From the NCBI GenBank assembly GCA_027605045.1, contig JAQFWX010000021.1:620001-684000 (forward strand): 64,000 bases of DNA, written 5' to 3'. Below are positions 13,745-25,225 of the stretch, piece after piece. The DNA comes from Phallus indusiatus (Eukaryota > Basidiomycota > Agaricomycetes > Phallales > Phallaceae). How positions within the stretch are numbered: the stretch's first letter is position 1; every line of letters starts with the position of its first letter. The position numbers were made by a program, and so were the translations under genes. Under the pieces are notes generated by a model, which saw nothing but the letters and a program-made list of their open reading frames with translations, was not told where the DNA came from and ran no database searches.

Positions 13745-15008
13745 CTATGCAATGTTTGATGCGCTTGCTGCCATGGCAGCTTCTGTAACATCAATAACCT
13801 CTTTTAGCTTGGCTTCAGAGAGAATCTCAAACCCCTTTTGACGGGTCACCTACAACCGTGTGGTAAAAGATAAAGTTCACTATTGAAGCAAATGATACAC
13901 ACCTGTGCTAATTGAACATTATGATTGTCGAGCTTTTCTTCCATGACCTGCTTCAGCACCCGCAGGGCAAGACTTTGAGCTTCGGCTAAAGTTATTTGCT
14001 ATAGAAAGGGCTGTAAGAATTTTTTCGCTTTTTGAGGAAGATTACTGAAACCGCTCACTTTATACCACCTGTCTTGTAATTCAGCTTGCGCTGCCTCACT
14101 CCCACTTCCAATAGCTTTTGCGTCATAATGTACAAACGTCCCGGATGGGTCTGTATGATATCTATTGTTAATAGTCAGTGAGAATGATATTGAGATGGAT
14201 TTTGATAATCGCACAAATGAGGTCCCAGTTCGTCAATACCACCAATCAAAAGGGCAACTCCGAAAGGACGACTCTACAAGCCCAAAAAAAAACTATAAAG
14301 TTTAAAGATAATACTGGTAATAACATCTACTATACCATCATTGCCTCTTCATCATGTACACTCTCACCGAACCGAAGAGCCAGATCACAAACGGCCTGCG
14401 TGATCGATTCAACCTATTGACTAGTTTCAACAAAAGGTCCCAGAGACTTGGTTATTGATGCAAAAAGAGTACCTTGATAGGCTCGTCGTATGTAAAGGCA
14501 TGGTTTTGCGCTGTAACCCTCGCGTGGTCAATTATCGTTCGTGCGTCAGCCGTCAAACCTATATACCGGAAATATGATTATGGCACGGTACAATATCTTA
14601 AAAAAAGCTTACCACTCATGGCGCATCCCAGGTGTGTATCGATCTCCATAATTTTCTCTATTGAACTTGATTCCAAAAGCGGCGATTGTACACGTTTCTC
14701 GACAGCTAAGACTACGCCTTCTGGGGACCGGACACCGACTGTCGTCGATCCAAGCTACTCATCGTGAACACTAAGCGTATGATAATTAAGTTAGATGCGC
14801 GTGCCTTGATAGCCTCGATTGCATATTCGACTTGATAATACATGTTACAAGAGGTTGGCATATTGAAGGACATGTCATATACCTTGGAATAATCGTCCTT
14901 CTGGTGAAAAGGTATTGACACCACGATCTGATAGAATAATCAGTAAACTGAAGCAAGTTTCACATGTGGAAATAGATGCATACCATATTCTGAACGCGTG
15001 AGGAACAT
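13745..15008 (-). CDS. PUP2: 20S proteasome subunit alpha-5
   Basis: Structural alpha-ring subunit (PSMA5/Pup2) of the 20S proteasome. The gene has about nine very short introns. It starts [20 protein letters not shown] and [12 protein letters not shown], the alpha-subunit signature helix, followed by [20 protein letters not shown]. Later blocks are [77 protein letters not shown] and [20 protein letters not shown], ending MAASASNIA. The order and the DPSGT...AIGSGSE block identify alpha-5. The intron at 14804-14755 appears to use a GC donor, since the exon must join ATCAAG to CTTGGA to keep the frame. The start at 15006-15008 gives the canonical N-terminus. Confidence 0.93.
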
Positions 15009-15705
15009 CTTGTAGTCAAGCTGAGGAACTTGTAGGAGTAAAGGATTTGAGAAGGACGCGTAAGTAATGCTTGAGTAGACGCGTCACTTTGCTTGCGTAA
15101 TTGCATCAGCTCAGTTACCAATAATCGCTACGAATCAGGCGAGTAATGAATTTATGTTTCGGAATTGCTTTTTATTGACAGGTCACAATCTAGTATATTA
15201 AATCCGACTGCAAACGGTTTGAAGCCCAATTCCCAAAATCTTGAACTTGAACGAGACAACTTTGTCTGGGACAGTCTCTAAGCATCGCTTGCGCCATCGC
15301 CGCCATGTTTACACACAATTCTAGACGCTCTTCCGAGTGAACTCGAATAGTTTTTCAATCACCTCCTCAATAGATGACCTTCCCGTCCTGTTCCGGATAC
15401 CCACTTCACATGGGTTATGGCGCAGTGACAGATAACTTGCCTTGCCTTTTTGCTTCGACTGATCGGGTCAAAAAAGAACGTAAAGCTCGCTGAGAAAATA
15501 GAAGGAATGGACTGTGTATGAGAACAATAATACTATATTATACACGCATCACCACAGCGTCGCCAACTTGGTCTAACTTGGTCGGGCCAGTTTTCGACCA
15601 GAATTTGCTCACGCGAACAATTCCTTCGATCCGTAGGACTGCTCAGCAAAAGCTGCGCCCGTGTTTTGGATCATAAGTCACCCAACCAGAAACCAAAGGC
15701 ATCCC
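15009..15705. other. 697-base spacer with unexplained open stretches
   Basis: Between the proteasome and eIF1A genes. On the minus strand, about 15,340-15,460 reads SLRHNPCEVGIRNRTGRSSI then EEVIEKLFEFTRKSV before a stop. About 15,545-15,650 reads VLRIEGIVRVSKFWSKTGPT then KLDQVGDAVVMRV. These look more protein-like than chance, with possible splice sites between them, but I could not join them into a recognised gene. No RNA gene was recognised. Confidence 0.35.
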
Positions 15706-16358
15706 TCAGATCTCATCAATATCAAGCTCACCCTCATCCCCGAACTCAAAGTTACATTCTCCATCTTCTTCTCCGAACGTATCTGTCTCGTTGATCTTTG
15801 CATTGTCAGGTAATTCGCCGTAGGCTTTTAATGAACGGGCTTCGTCGGCTGTGTATTTGACAATAACATCCGCTTTGTCATCTTGGAAATCTCGCAAGGA
15901 GAGAAGAATAATGTCGCCTTGATTGATCCAGACCTGATGAAGGTAAGCACCAATGTATGTAGCGGGTGGCGGATGGAGCAAAGGCTTACCTTCTTTCGCA
16001 TTTTACCCCGAATGTGGGCCAACCGCTTTTCACCATCGAAACATTGAGCCTCTAGTCGGCCATTACCCAACATTTTTATAACTTGGGCATATTCTAGGTA
16101 GAGCCGTTAATTACTATAAGCTTCCATAGAATTGTCATACCTTGCCCGTCCTCCCGAAACACTAGTTCTCTCTTGTCATCTTCATTCTCATTCTTTCCTC
16201 TCCGCCGATTTTTACCACCCTGTCCGAGTTAAATCAGTATTGCGATGAGATGCGAAGCTTTCTTGTTGAGCACACACCTTTCCCTTATTCTAGCAAAATA
16301 ACGATCAGTATCACACCCGCCCGATGGGATGCGAGATAGACAGACAAACCTTAGGCAT
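15706..16358 (-). CDS. TIF11: translation initiation factor eIF1A
   Basis: OB-fold factor that promotes 43S complex assembly and scanning. Exon 1 encodes only MPK and exon 2 only NKGK. The next exon gives the basic tail [19 protein letters not shown]. The OB fold follows: [40 protein letters not shown] and, after another intron, [20 protein letters not shown]. The C-terminus is the acidic tail ([12 protein letters not shown] ... GELDIDEI) that ends in the classic DIDEI/DDI form. Length is about 145 residues, usual for the family. It diverges from SRP9 across 302 bases. Confidence 0.95.
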
Positions 16359-16660
16359 ACGGTGCTAAATTTAATAAAATTCGCGGAAGTTGTACAATGT
16401 ATACGGTTTGAAGGGTTGAAGACGGTGTGCCTTAGCGCACTCTTGTTGTAATAAAAAGGAGTGGCGCGATGACTCGCTGAGTCGATGATATATGGTGCTG
16501 TAAACCAAGATCCTGTGCCTTTGAATTCGGGCGGAGCTCGAAATATTCTCGTCCTGCGACAAAATTGATCCCGCTTTAGGCGTCTCAGCTTAGTACTAAA
16601 TCGGGTAACAAAGTTCTGCGCGTCTCGTTGATCAATGGTACGCGTCCGACGAGTTCTTCC
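16359..16660. promoter_or_regulatory. divergent promoter, eIF1A / SRP9
   Basis: 302 bases separate the two start codons, so transcription of both genes must start in or near this spacer. No unambiguous core element was read. Several minus-strand ORFs crossing it have no protein-like features. Confidence 0.45.
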
Positions 16661-17172
16661 ATGGTCTACATCGCCAGCTGGCAAGAGTTCCAGGAGGCGG
16701 CGGAGTCTTTGTACAAAGCGTCGCCTGTGAAGGTACGCAAGTGGATTTTCCTTCGCTTTGAACCCTACTGGTAATGGTAATTAGACTCGATATTGTGTAA
16801 AGTGGCGGGCTGCAGAAGGACATTTAGTTCTCAAAATTACGGACGATAACACAGTACTTTTTTTGTTTTCTATCTTCGATGTTCTTTGAAATATCCTAAT
16901 ATTATCTTATTCGGTAGTGCATCAAATACAAGACCCATTCTTCGATTTTTCTTAATCGCTTCGAAGCTCTAAATCTGAGCCTGATGAGGCAAATGCAAAA
17001 CATACACGCGATATCTGTGGATTCACTGTCTACCCAAAATGGCACAGCTCAAGGCATAGTATCGGCCGTCGTCGCCCCAGCCCTAGGGAATATTACTGCA
17101 CCGGCCGCCGTTACAGCCCCAGGTTCTGCAGCAATCGGTGTAAAGAAGAAAAAGCCTAAAAAGAAGAAATAG
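16661..17172 (+). CDS. SRP9: signal recognition particle subunit SRP9
   Basis: Alu-domain protein of the signal recognition particle; it pairs with SRP14 on 7SL RNA and slows elongation. Exon 1 reads MVYIASWQEFQEAAESLYKA-SPVK. After an intron the fold continues TRYCVKWRAAEGHLVLKITD-DNT. A second intron begins inside gtacttttt and the rest is CIKYKTHSSIFLNRFEALNL then SLMRQMQ. That matches the SRP9 pattern (WxEFxxAAExLY, KWR...GxLxLKxTDD, CxxYKT). The C-terminal extension is Ala/Pro-rich and ends in a Lys-rich tail (GVKKKKPKKKK), common in fungal SRP9/SRP14. It converges on DEF1 with 263 bases between the stops. Confidence 0.85.
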
Positions 17173-17435
17173 CTGGCACAGTCTTGGGCAATTGTTACCA
17201 TGTAAAGGATTATATTTTTTTACCCAGCGAGAACAGATTCGCCGTAATGTACATAGCTACGTAAGCCTTGCAAATGAGCAAAGGTATGAGCAGGAAAAAG
17301 ACAGAAAACATGAAGCAAGAAGTCATGATTCAAACCATTGAAATAGGGAAACGTAGAAAAATATAGAAAATATAAAACATATATTGACATTGGGGGGAAA
17401 GTGAAACAGAATATCTTGGGCAGTTTTTCGGCCGA

Positions 17436-20400
17436 TTACTGCCAGTATGCTTGGTGACGATGCTGATAAGAGTAAAATTGACCCTGCTCAGAACCTTGAG
17501 CATACCCTTGCTGTTGGCTCTGCTGTTGAGGTCCACCTGCATTCCCAAACCGATTACTAGGGTAGAAGGATCCTCCTTGTTGCTGTCCTTGTTGACTACT
17601 CGCACCGCGATTCTGCTGAGCTGATTGCGTTAAACCAACGTTTGACTTGTCAGGTGCACTGCCTCCACCATAGTGTTTATAAGAAGTTTCAGGACTAGTT
17701 CCTGATCGCGATTGACCAGCCGTGCCAACGCTTTGACCTGCTCCACCCGTCTGCTGCATGTTTAAAAAACTTTGAAGTCCTTGATTCTGTTGTCCGCTGT
17801 ACAGTTGCTGGGGTTGCTGGTGATGGTGTGAGGTTTGTTTTTGGAAATCAGCGGTACCGAGATTCGATGTATTTTGGGGATGAGAATATCCATTTGAGGA
17901 ATCGTCAAAACCACTTTGACCGTGGTAAAGGTGATTTTGCGAACCCGAGGGATTATAAGGACCACCACTGATACCTTTACCACTTGGAGCTGAACCGGGA
18001 CCTACAGGACCTTGAGGGTATACAGGAAATTTGGGAACATATGGTTGAGTGTAGGAGGTATTAGGATAAGGAGGGGGATGATATGTGTTAGGGAAAAATG
18101 TTGGGTAGAAGAACTGCATTGGAGGGTAGCCCTGTTGGTTCTGCTGACCAGTAGGAGGCTGCGTTGTAGAAGATTGATGTCCATTAGTATTTTGTGTCTG
18201 GCTGGCACCTGAACCGAGAACAGATGTGGGCTGATTGCCTTGCGTAAGAGGCAATCCCGTTTTTCCAGGTTCATCGTGTCCAAGACGGCTGTTAAAATTG
18301 CTTGGGACATAATCATAAAAGTTCTAAGAATCAGATAAGCGGTCGAGTTGATTTTGAACGGGACACAAATTACTTACGCGCTGACCATCATTATACCCGT
18401 ATTCGCCTCCAGAGATTCCATTGAATCCGCCCAAATGGGTAATATTTTGCGCCCCAAGATTTTGAGAATGACCGTGAAGACTTGTGCCCATCCCAACCGG
18501 CGAAAAGGCAGCAGGGTAACCACTTTGATGATCGGGAGGATTTTGTGGAGGCGTGGGTGTATGATAGAAGGGTGCATCATGACGAAAGTAAGAACTATTT
18601 TGTGATCCGGCACCGTGAGGGTTTTGTAATTGCGGACCATCAAAATGAACATTCTGTTGATGATGTCCGTAGGAGTGCTGGGAATGTTGCTGATGTTGAG
18701 GTGCAGGTAAGGGCTGCTGCTGTTGAGGCGCCGGATTGGAAGCAACAGACGGGTGTGAAGCGAATGAAGCAACAGGAGGAAGAGGCTGAGATGTTTGCGT
18801 AGCTTGCTGTATTTGTTGGGCTTGAATAGGCACGACGGAAGGCGGAGCATGTTGTTGAAGGGTAGTTTGGGAATATGTAGCTTGTGTATGTGTATTTGCA
18901 GAAGTCGTTGTCGAGGTTGATTGAACTGGCTCTTGGGGCTGAGTCTGAACGGCAACTTGAGCTCGCTGAGACTGCAGTAAAATTTGTTTCGGGGCTTCAG
19001 GAGTCACGACAGTGGCCGAGTCATTATCCGTCTTGGTCGCACTAAAAATTATGGATGGGTAGGTGCCAGGTAGATAGATGCTTCAGGAACAGGAACATAC
19101 CTATCGAAAGTATCGTCTCCGTTGAGACTGAGGCTTCCAAACTGCATTCCCAGTTTATCAGCATTCGGGGTTACGTTTCCGGCAAATGCCGAAATAAACA
19201 CAGCCTGATCTTTTGAGAATTTAGCGTTGGATTTATGAATGCCCGGTGGACGAGCATGAGCGACAGAAGGCGTCGGCGGTTTTGAAGAGACAGAAGTAGA
19301 AGTAGGAACGGAAGCAATTGAAGCGGAGGGAACGATGGATGAGGACGTCGAAAATGTATCGATTGTTACTGTTGTATTCGTCGAGAGTTCCGAAGCAGCT
19401 TGAGTCTGGCTCCATGCTGACTCCTGTGTAGAGGTAGGCGGAGAAGCGGCAGACAAGGACGGCTTAAGCTCCCAAGAATCCTGCTTGGGCAATGCTTGAG
19501 CTACAGCCTCTGCGCTTATCCAGCCGTCATTAGTCGCTCCTGTTGTGGAGGTTGTCGCGGTAGTTGTTGTGGCAACACGATTTTCAACTACTTGAGGTGT
19601 TTGAGGTAGAGGCGCTGGTAACGTCGGTACAGACTCTTCTTCCCAAGTTGGCGGGGTTTGGACAGTTGTCGGTTCCTCCCAAATACTCGCCTCAAAGGGT
19701 TCGGACGGAGGTGGGATTGTGTCGGTTGCTGGTGCTATTGGTGCAGTAGGTATAGAAGTAGATGGTAGGGACTGACGCGAGGGGGCAGGAGGTGGTGGAG
19801 TTATTTTTGATTTATCTTGAGGTCTGGATGAACACTCAGCAAAGACGGAAGTATAAAATGGATGATCATCTACCTGGCAATCTGAGCCCATGAGAGTTTG
19901 GAACCTGTGGCAGCCTTCGCAATACTTGGTTGAGGTTTCGGAATAAAGGCTGGTTCTGTTAAAGCAATCATAGGGGTCGAATTAAAAGTAGGCTCGTTAG
20001 CTTCCGGCATACTACCACTGTCATGATGTGATAGTGTGGATGGAACGGACGTCTCGGCGCCTGCACCGCTGGCATCGGTTTTTGGCTCCACGCTGATCAT
20101 AGAGCTGGCGGCGGTGGTGGCACTGTCTGTGGCATGCTCACTGATGATAAGAGGGGCAGTTGTGCTGAATGCGTTGGTGACAGTGCTGGTGACAGTGTCA
20201 GAAAGCTCTTTAGAGTGAGAATGGTGGGAGGAATGTGCTGGAGCTCGAAGGGCCCCTCTACCACTACCGCCACGACCCCGTCCCCCCCGGGCTCCACGAC
20301 TGCCGCCGCGAGATTCACCATTATGCCTTTCGCGATCCGGGCGCGAGGAATGTGGGGCGGTGGAATGTTGAGCTTTTTTCTCCCTTTTGCGTGTTACAGA

Positions 20401-20736
20401 ACCCCACTGCTCTGCATGACCTAAAACAGGATTCTTGATTTTAAAAACTGATGGGTAGTATCATATGAACCAATTACCTTCGCTAATTCTTGCAGCAGCT
20501 AGCTCGACATCACCTCCGGTCTCGGCAAGGACTGAGTGGAGGTCTGAAAGGAGACAGGGAATGAGTATGAAAGCAAGACACAGGCCCAGTCAAGTAAAAA
20601 TGGATGTACCATCGTTCGACCAGGTTGAAAAAAGTTCTTGTAGTTTAGATACTTTTTCCTGCAGCTTAGTATTAGAAGTGAGTTCTGTTGTGGATTCCGC
20701 GGTACGGCGAGGAGCGTTTGACTTGTAGGAAGACAT
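17436..20736 (-). CDS. DEF1: RNA polymerase II degradation factor DEF1-like, CUE domain
   Basis: Large low-complexity protein of about 1,000 residues in several exons. The N-terminus is a CUE/UBA-like ubiquitin-binding domain (KVSKLQELFSTWSND then DLHSVLAETGGDVELAAARI and SEGHAEQWGSVTRKR). An RGG-rich patch (GESRGGSRGARGGRGRGGSG) and long Ser/Thr/Pro-rich, then Gln/His/Pro-rich stretches follow, ending YSYQHRHQAYWQ. In yeast, Def1 promotes ubiquitin-dependent removal of stalled RNA polymerase II; CUE plus Gln-rich tail is its layout. Introns near 20,610, 20,420-20,480, 19,840-19,880, 19,040-19,100 and 18,320-18,375 are short GT-AG. Only the CUE part is alignable by eye, so orthology is inferred from architecture. 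It diverges from the WD40 gene across 144 bases. Confidence 0.8.
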
Positions 20737-20880
20737 GATGCAAGGAGGCAATTTTGAGCATGAATAGACGCCCGAGACCCATCTCTTTAGGGCACGTGAC
20801 CATAAAATATCATAACACTGACACTTGTCTGATCGTTCACTGCACTACTACCATCTTCACCATACATACCATCGGAAACA
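20737..20880. promoter_or_regulatory. divergent promoter, DEF1 / WDR5-like
   Basis: Only 144 bases separate two start codons pointing away from each other. The spacer contains gcacgtgacc at about 20,792, an E-box-like CACGTG that could serve either gene. The function is inferred. Confidence 0.5.
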
Positions 20881-22227
<1,347 letters not shown>

Positions 22228-22932
22228 GGATAGAAGGGGTGATAAACATGATGTATTGAGGTATAGCAGCTAACATCGTGATAGCACTCGTCTTCCTTCC
22301 TGCTTTCGATTCTCGATAGCATCGCCGCATTTACATGATGGTAGTAGCCCTTGCAGGCAGTGAGGGAAACATCCATATAGCTTCGACATAGATATATAAT
22401 AGGCATTATAGCTTTGTAGCTCTACATTGTGTAAAGCAGAGGAACAAACTTTGTCGTTTATATAGGCCCTAAACTAGGCTGGTATTGGTGCGTGCCCTGA
22501 CAAGAAATAACCTCTGTGCAGCTTCAAGCTCCTTCCCAGCCGCGTTTTGTGTTATGGCTCACAGTCCGAGCCCACTGTATATATAAGTTTAAAAATAAAT
22601 AATAGGTGCTTGTGGGTGAACAAGGTGATATCCAATGTCCACAATCCCCAAGTTCACTCACGACATGCATGAAACATTCAAACAGTGACTGGCATAAAAT
22701 GCTAAGTGAGCCATGTTTGATTCTCAACACCAAGAGGGACAAAAAAATCGAATTTGCCATATGGACTGGGGGAGTGGGACCAGTGCTCAGGACCTTACAT
22801 CAGGAAAAAATCCCTAGCCTATGAATGCTAGTATAAATTGTCGCAAAAATCGGGAGTGCCATATCAGGCCTGATAAGGCCTATCAGTGCTGTCAGATGGG
22901 TGGTTGCCTGACCGAGCCTGACGGAATCCAAT
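22228..22932. other. intergenic edge between gene block and repeat block
   Basis: No conserved coding frame or RNA gene seen. From about 22,850 the sequence turns into short palindromic motifs (atatcaggcctgataaggcc) that announce the repeat region. Confidence 0.45.
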
Positions 22933-24219
22933 CACAAGAGACACCTCCTGATTTCAGCCAACTGAAATTTGACACCTGAAATTGCGAATTTCAGTTCAAA
23001 ATTTCAATCAATGTAAGGTCTGATTCTCAGTCAGTTCAAAATCTGATTTTCCACTCAGTTTAAGATCTGATTTTCAGTCAGCGTAAGCTTTGATTCTCAG
23101 TCAGTTTAAATTCCAGTTTTCAATCAACACAAAATATCATTTTTAGTCTGCTTAAAATCTGATTTTCAGTCAGCGTAAAATCTGATATTCAGTTGGTGTA
23201 GATTCCAATGTTCAGTTAACATAAATTTTGATTTTTAGTCTGCTTAAAATCTGGATCTCCTGCCAATTAAAGTTGTAACTTATATTTGTGATTTTTGTTA
23301 GTTTAAAGTCAGAGTTCCAGTCGGGTTAGAATCAGAATCTCGGTCAAATTAAAGTCAAAATCTTAGATGGATTGAAGTCAGAATCTCAGTCGGGTTAAAT
23401 TCACCCCTCAGCTTTTCTGTCAGCAAAAATCCTGATTTTCAGGTTGCTTGAAGTTTAATTTTCAGTCATCTTGTAATTTAGAACTCAAGCTAACTGAGAA
23501 TTCTAAATTATACTGGCAGAAAACAAGACTCTAATCTAACTGAGATTTGGACTTTAACCTGACTAAGATTCAGACTTGAAACCAACTAAGATCACAAATA
23601 TAAGGCAAGGAAAGTTCGATTTCTATATTTCTGAAATAACAACTTCAATTTAAGTAATTGAAATCCAGATCTTAAGTAGACTAAAAATTAGATTTGGCAC
23701 TAACTTGAAATCAGGTGTTACACTGACTGAAAATCAGAGTTTTATGCTGACTGAAAGTCAGACTTTACACTGACTGAAAATCAAAGTTTTACACTGACTG
23801 AAAATCAGACTTTACACTGATTAGAATTTTTATCTGAAATTTGCACTTTCAATGTAACGGATCCACCACTTGCGGTGGATTGAGTATATGCCACTTAGGC
23901 ATATGCAGAGGGCGAAGCCCTCTGCAATAGTTACTATTATTAATTATAATAATAGAGGCACTTAATGCCTCTGGCTTGCCGTGACGCGGCGAGCCATTAT
24001 GTAATAACTGTATATTAGTAGTAGTTACACGTGTGCTGATTCAGTACGCGCATTTTGTCTTACACCAAATAATAATACAGCACTTGGTCTGTTATACTTG
24101 GTGTGAGGCTACAGTGTGATATAAATTGTGTACCGCACGCAGTACACTATAAAAAGTAACGAAATGTTACATTCAAATTTCAAATTTCAGTCAGCTGAAA
24201 TTAGGTGTTGTCTCTTGTG
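22933..24219. mobile_element. 1.29-kb inverted-repeat element with palindromic minisatellite
   Basis: The ends are inverted: CACAAGAGACACCTCCTGAT on the left and, reading inward from the right end, CACAAGAGACAACACCTAAT; both continue into TTCAGC...CTGAAATT. The inside is about 25 degenerate copies of a ~23-base unit, roughly TTAAAATCTGATTTTCAGTC. The left half carries one orientation (22,990-23,480) and the right half its reverse complement (23,690-23,830), so the element could fold into one long stem. No ORF. No target duplication was found. It looks like a non-autonomous DNA element; the superfamily is unknown. A hairpin-chain element is nested at 23,853-24,171. Confidence 0.65.
23853..24171. 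mobile_element. hairpin-chain element, copy A
   Basis: A 319-base element with TGTAAC...GTTACA ends and a 5-base target duplication TTCAA on both sides. It is a run of adjacent hairpins: ATCCACC-acttgc-GGTGGAT, TATGCC-actta-GGCATA, GCAGAGGGC-gaa-GCCCTCTGC, CTATTATTA-atta-TAATAATAG, AGAGGCA-cttaa-TGCCTCT, GGCTTGCC-gtgac-GCGGCGAGCC, then ACACCAA...TTGGTGT, GTGTAC...GTACAC and the final GTAAC-gaaat-GTTAC. No ORF. It is nested inside the minisatellite element. Related copies lie at 36,922, 43,570/47,821 and 48,020. Confidence 0.8.
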
Positions 24220-24220
24220 G

Positions 24221-24276
24221 CTGCCTGATCATGTACTTGAAACGTATTAATACATTTCAAGTACATGATCAGGCAG
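24221..24276. repeat. perfect 22-bp-arm hairpin
   Basis: Arms 24221-24242 and 24255-24276 are exact reverse complements, starting CTGCCTGATCATGTACTTGA, around a 12-base loop. It abuts the right end of the minisatellite element. Function unknown; it could be a tiny foldback element. Confidence 0.85.
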
Positions 24277-24333
24277 TATGTCTAGGTGGAGGTCCAGGAA
24301 GTCCAGACTACGGGACAGAAGGGACTTGGCTTC
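24277..24333 (-). pseudogene. fragment of the gene seen at 62,850
   Basis: The reverse complement of about 24,285-24,333 matches about 62,850-62,900 closely (gaagccaagtcccttctgt, cgtagtctgga). It is therefore a short inverted scrap of the coiled-coil gene that runs off the window end. Confidence 0.55.
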
Positions 24334-24732
24334 TGTTAGGGCTACTCAGCTCACACTAGAGGGAGGGGATCCTAAGAGAATATATTGGGGGAGAACTAAC
24401 TACTCACCTAGAGGGAGGGGATCCTAAGAGAACAAGCTTAGGGACCCTCACTCTAGGGACTGCGACTATATACATGAAAAACGATAGCGCGGCATGCGGC
24501 CCTGACACAGCTAAGTGCCAGACGCCCAAACCGAACATAAGCGACGTGACGCCGTAGGCATCACGCCAGGTACGAGTGCGCGACGTGTGCAAGTAGAGAA
24601 AGTGGAATAGAGACAGAGGGAGCAAACGGAGGGTGGAGATAATATATGGGAAATATAAATAAAGTAAAGGGGAATATATACCGATGATAATAAATGAGGA
24701 AAAATGAGGGGACGTGGTAGCGTACCCTGACA
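24334..24732 (+). mobile_element. solo LTR-like element, family L1b
   Basis: Begins TGTTAGGGCTACTCAGCTCA and ends GCGTACCCTGACA. It contains the doubled ACTCACCTAGAGGGAGGGG motif typical of this family. It matches the copy at 61,329-61,724. No target duplication is present (left ggcttc, right aaaacc), so the flanks have been rearranged. Confidence 0.75.
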
Positions 24733-25225
24733 AAAACCTCCATGCAAAATACGAGTGTGAAGCCCACAATAAAGACTTGTGCTATGTGTCCTCGAATGGT
24801 GTACATCTGAAAATCACAATGGCTAATCTTAGCCTCTGGGGTATCCTTATCGTAGGTTCACTTTTATTCATCAATTACTATCTAACCTAAACCTGAACAG
24901 GAAAATGGACATGCAGATATCGATGAACTTCTGAAGGAATTGGGTCAATTACAGGCTCGAGAAGTCACACGTGGCAAAACGGGATCATCTGCTCCATCTG
25001 CATCTGTGCCGGCACCCACGCTTTATCCGGTTCCTGTACCCAATCCAGCTCCTATACCTCATTTGGCCCCTATGGCCAATCTGGCTTCCATACCTTATCC
25101 AGCTCCCACACCCTATCCTGCTCCCACTCTCCATATGTCATCTCAATTACCTCCCTTCTATCCCAGTGCATATATGGGAAACCCATATATGTATCCACCA
25201 TATCCACCAGTACCTTATCTACCTC

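Noticed and set aside
16229..16684. 151-codon minus-strand ORF across the eIF1A/SRP9 spacer
   Set aside because: It crosses eIF1A exon-intron borders in the wrong frame and has no conserved composition.
18374..18955. 193-codon minus-strand ORF within DEF1
   Set aside because: It is the second frame of a CAG/CCA-rich low-complexity region; the DEF1 frame carries the CUE domain and splice continuity.
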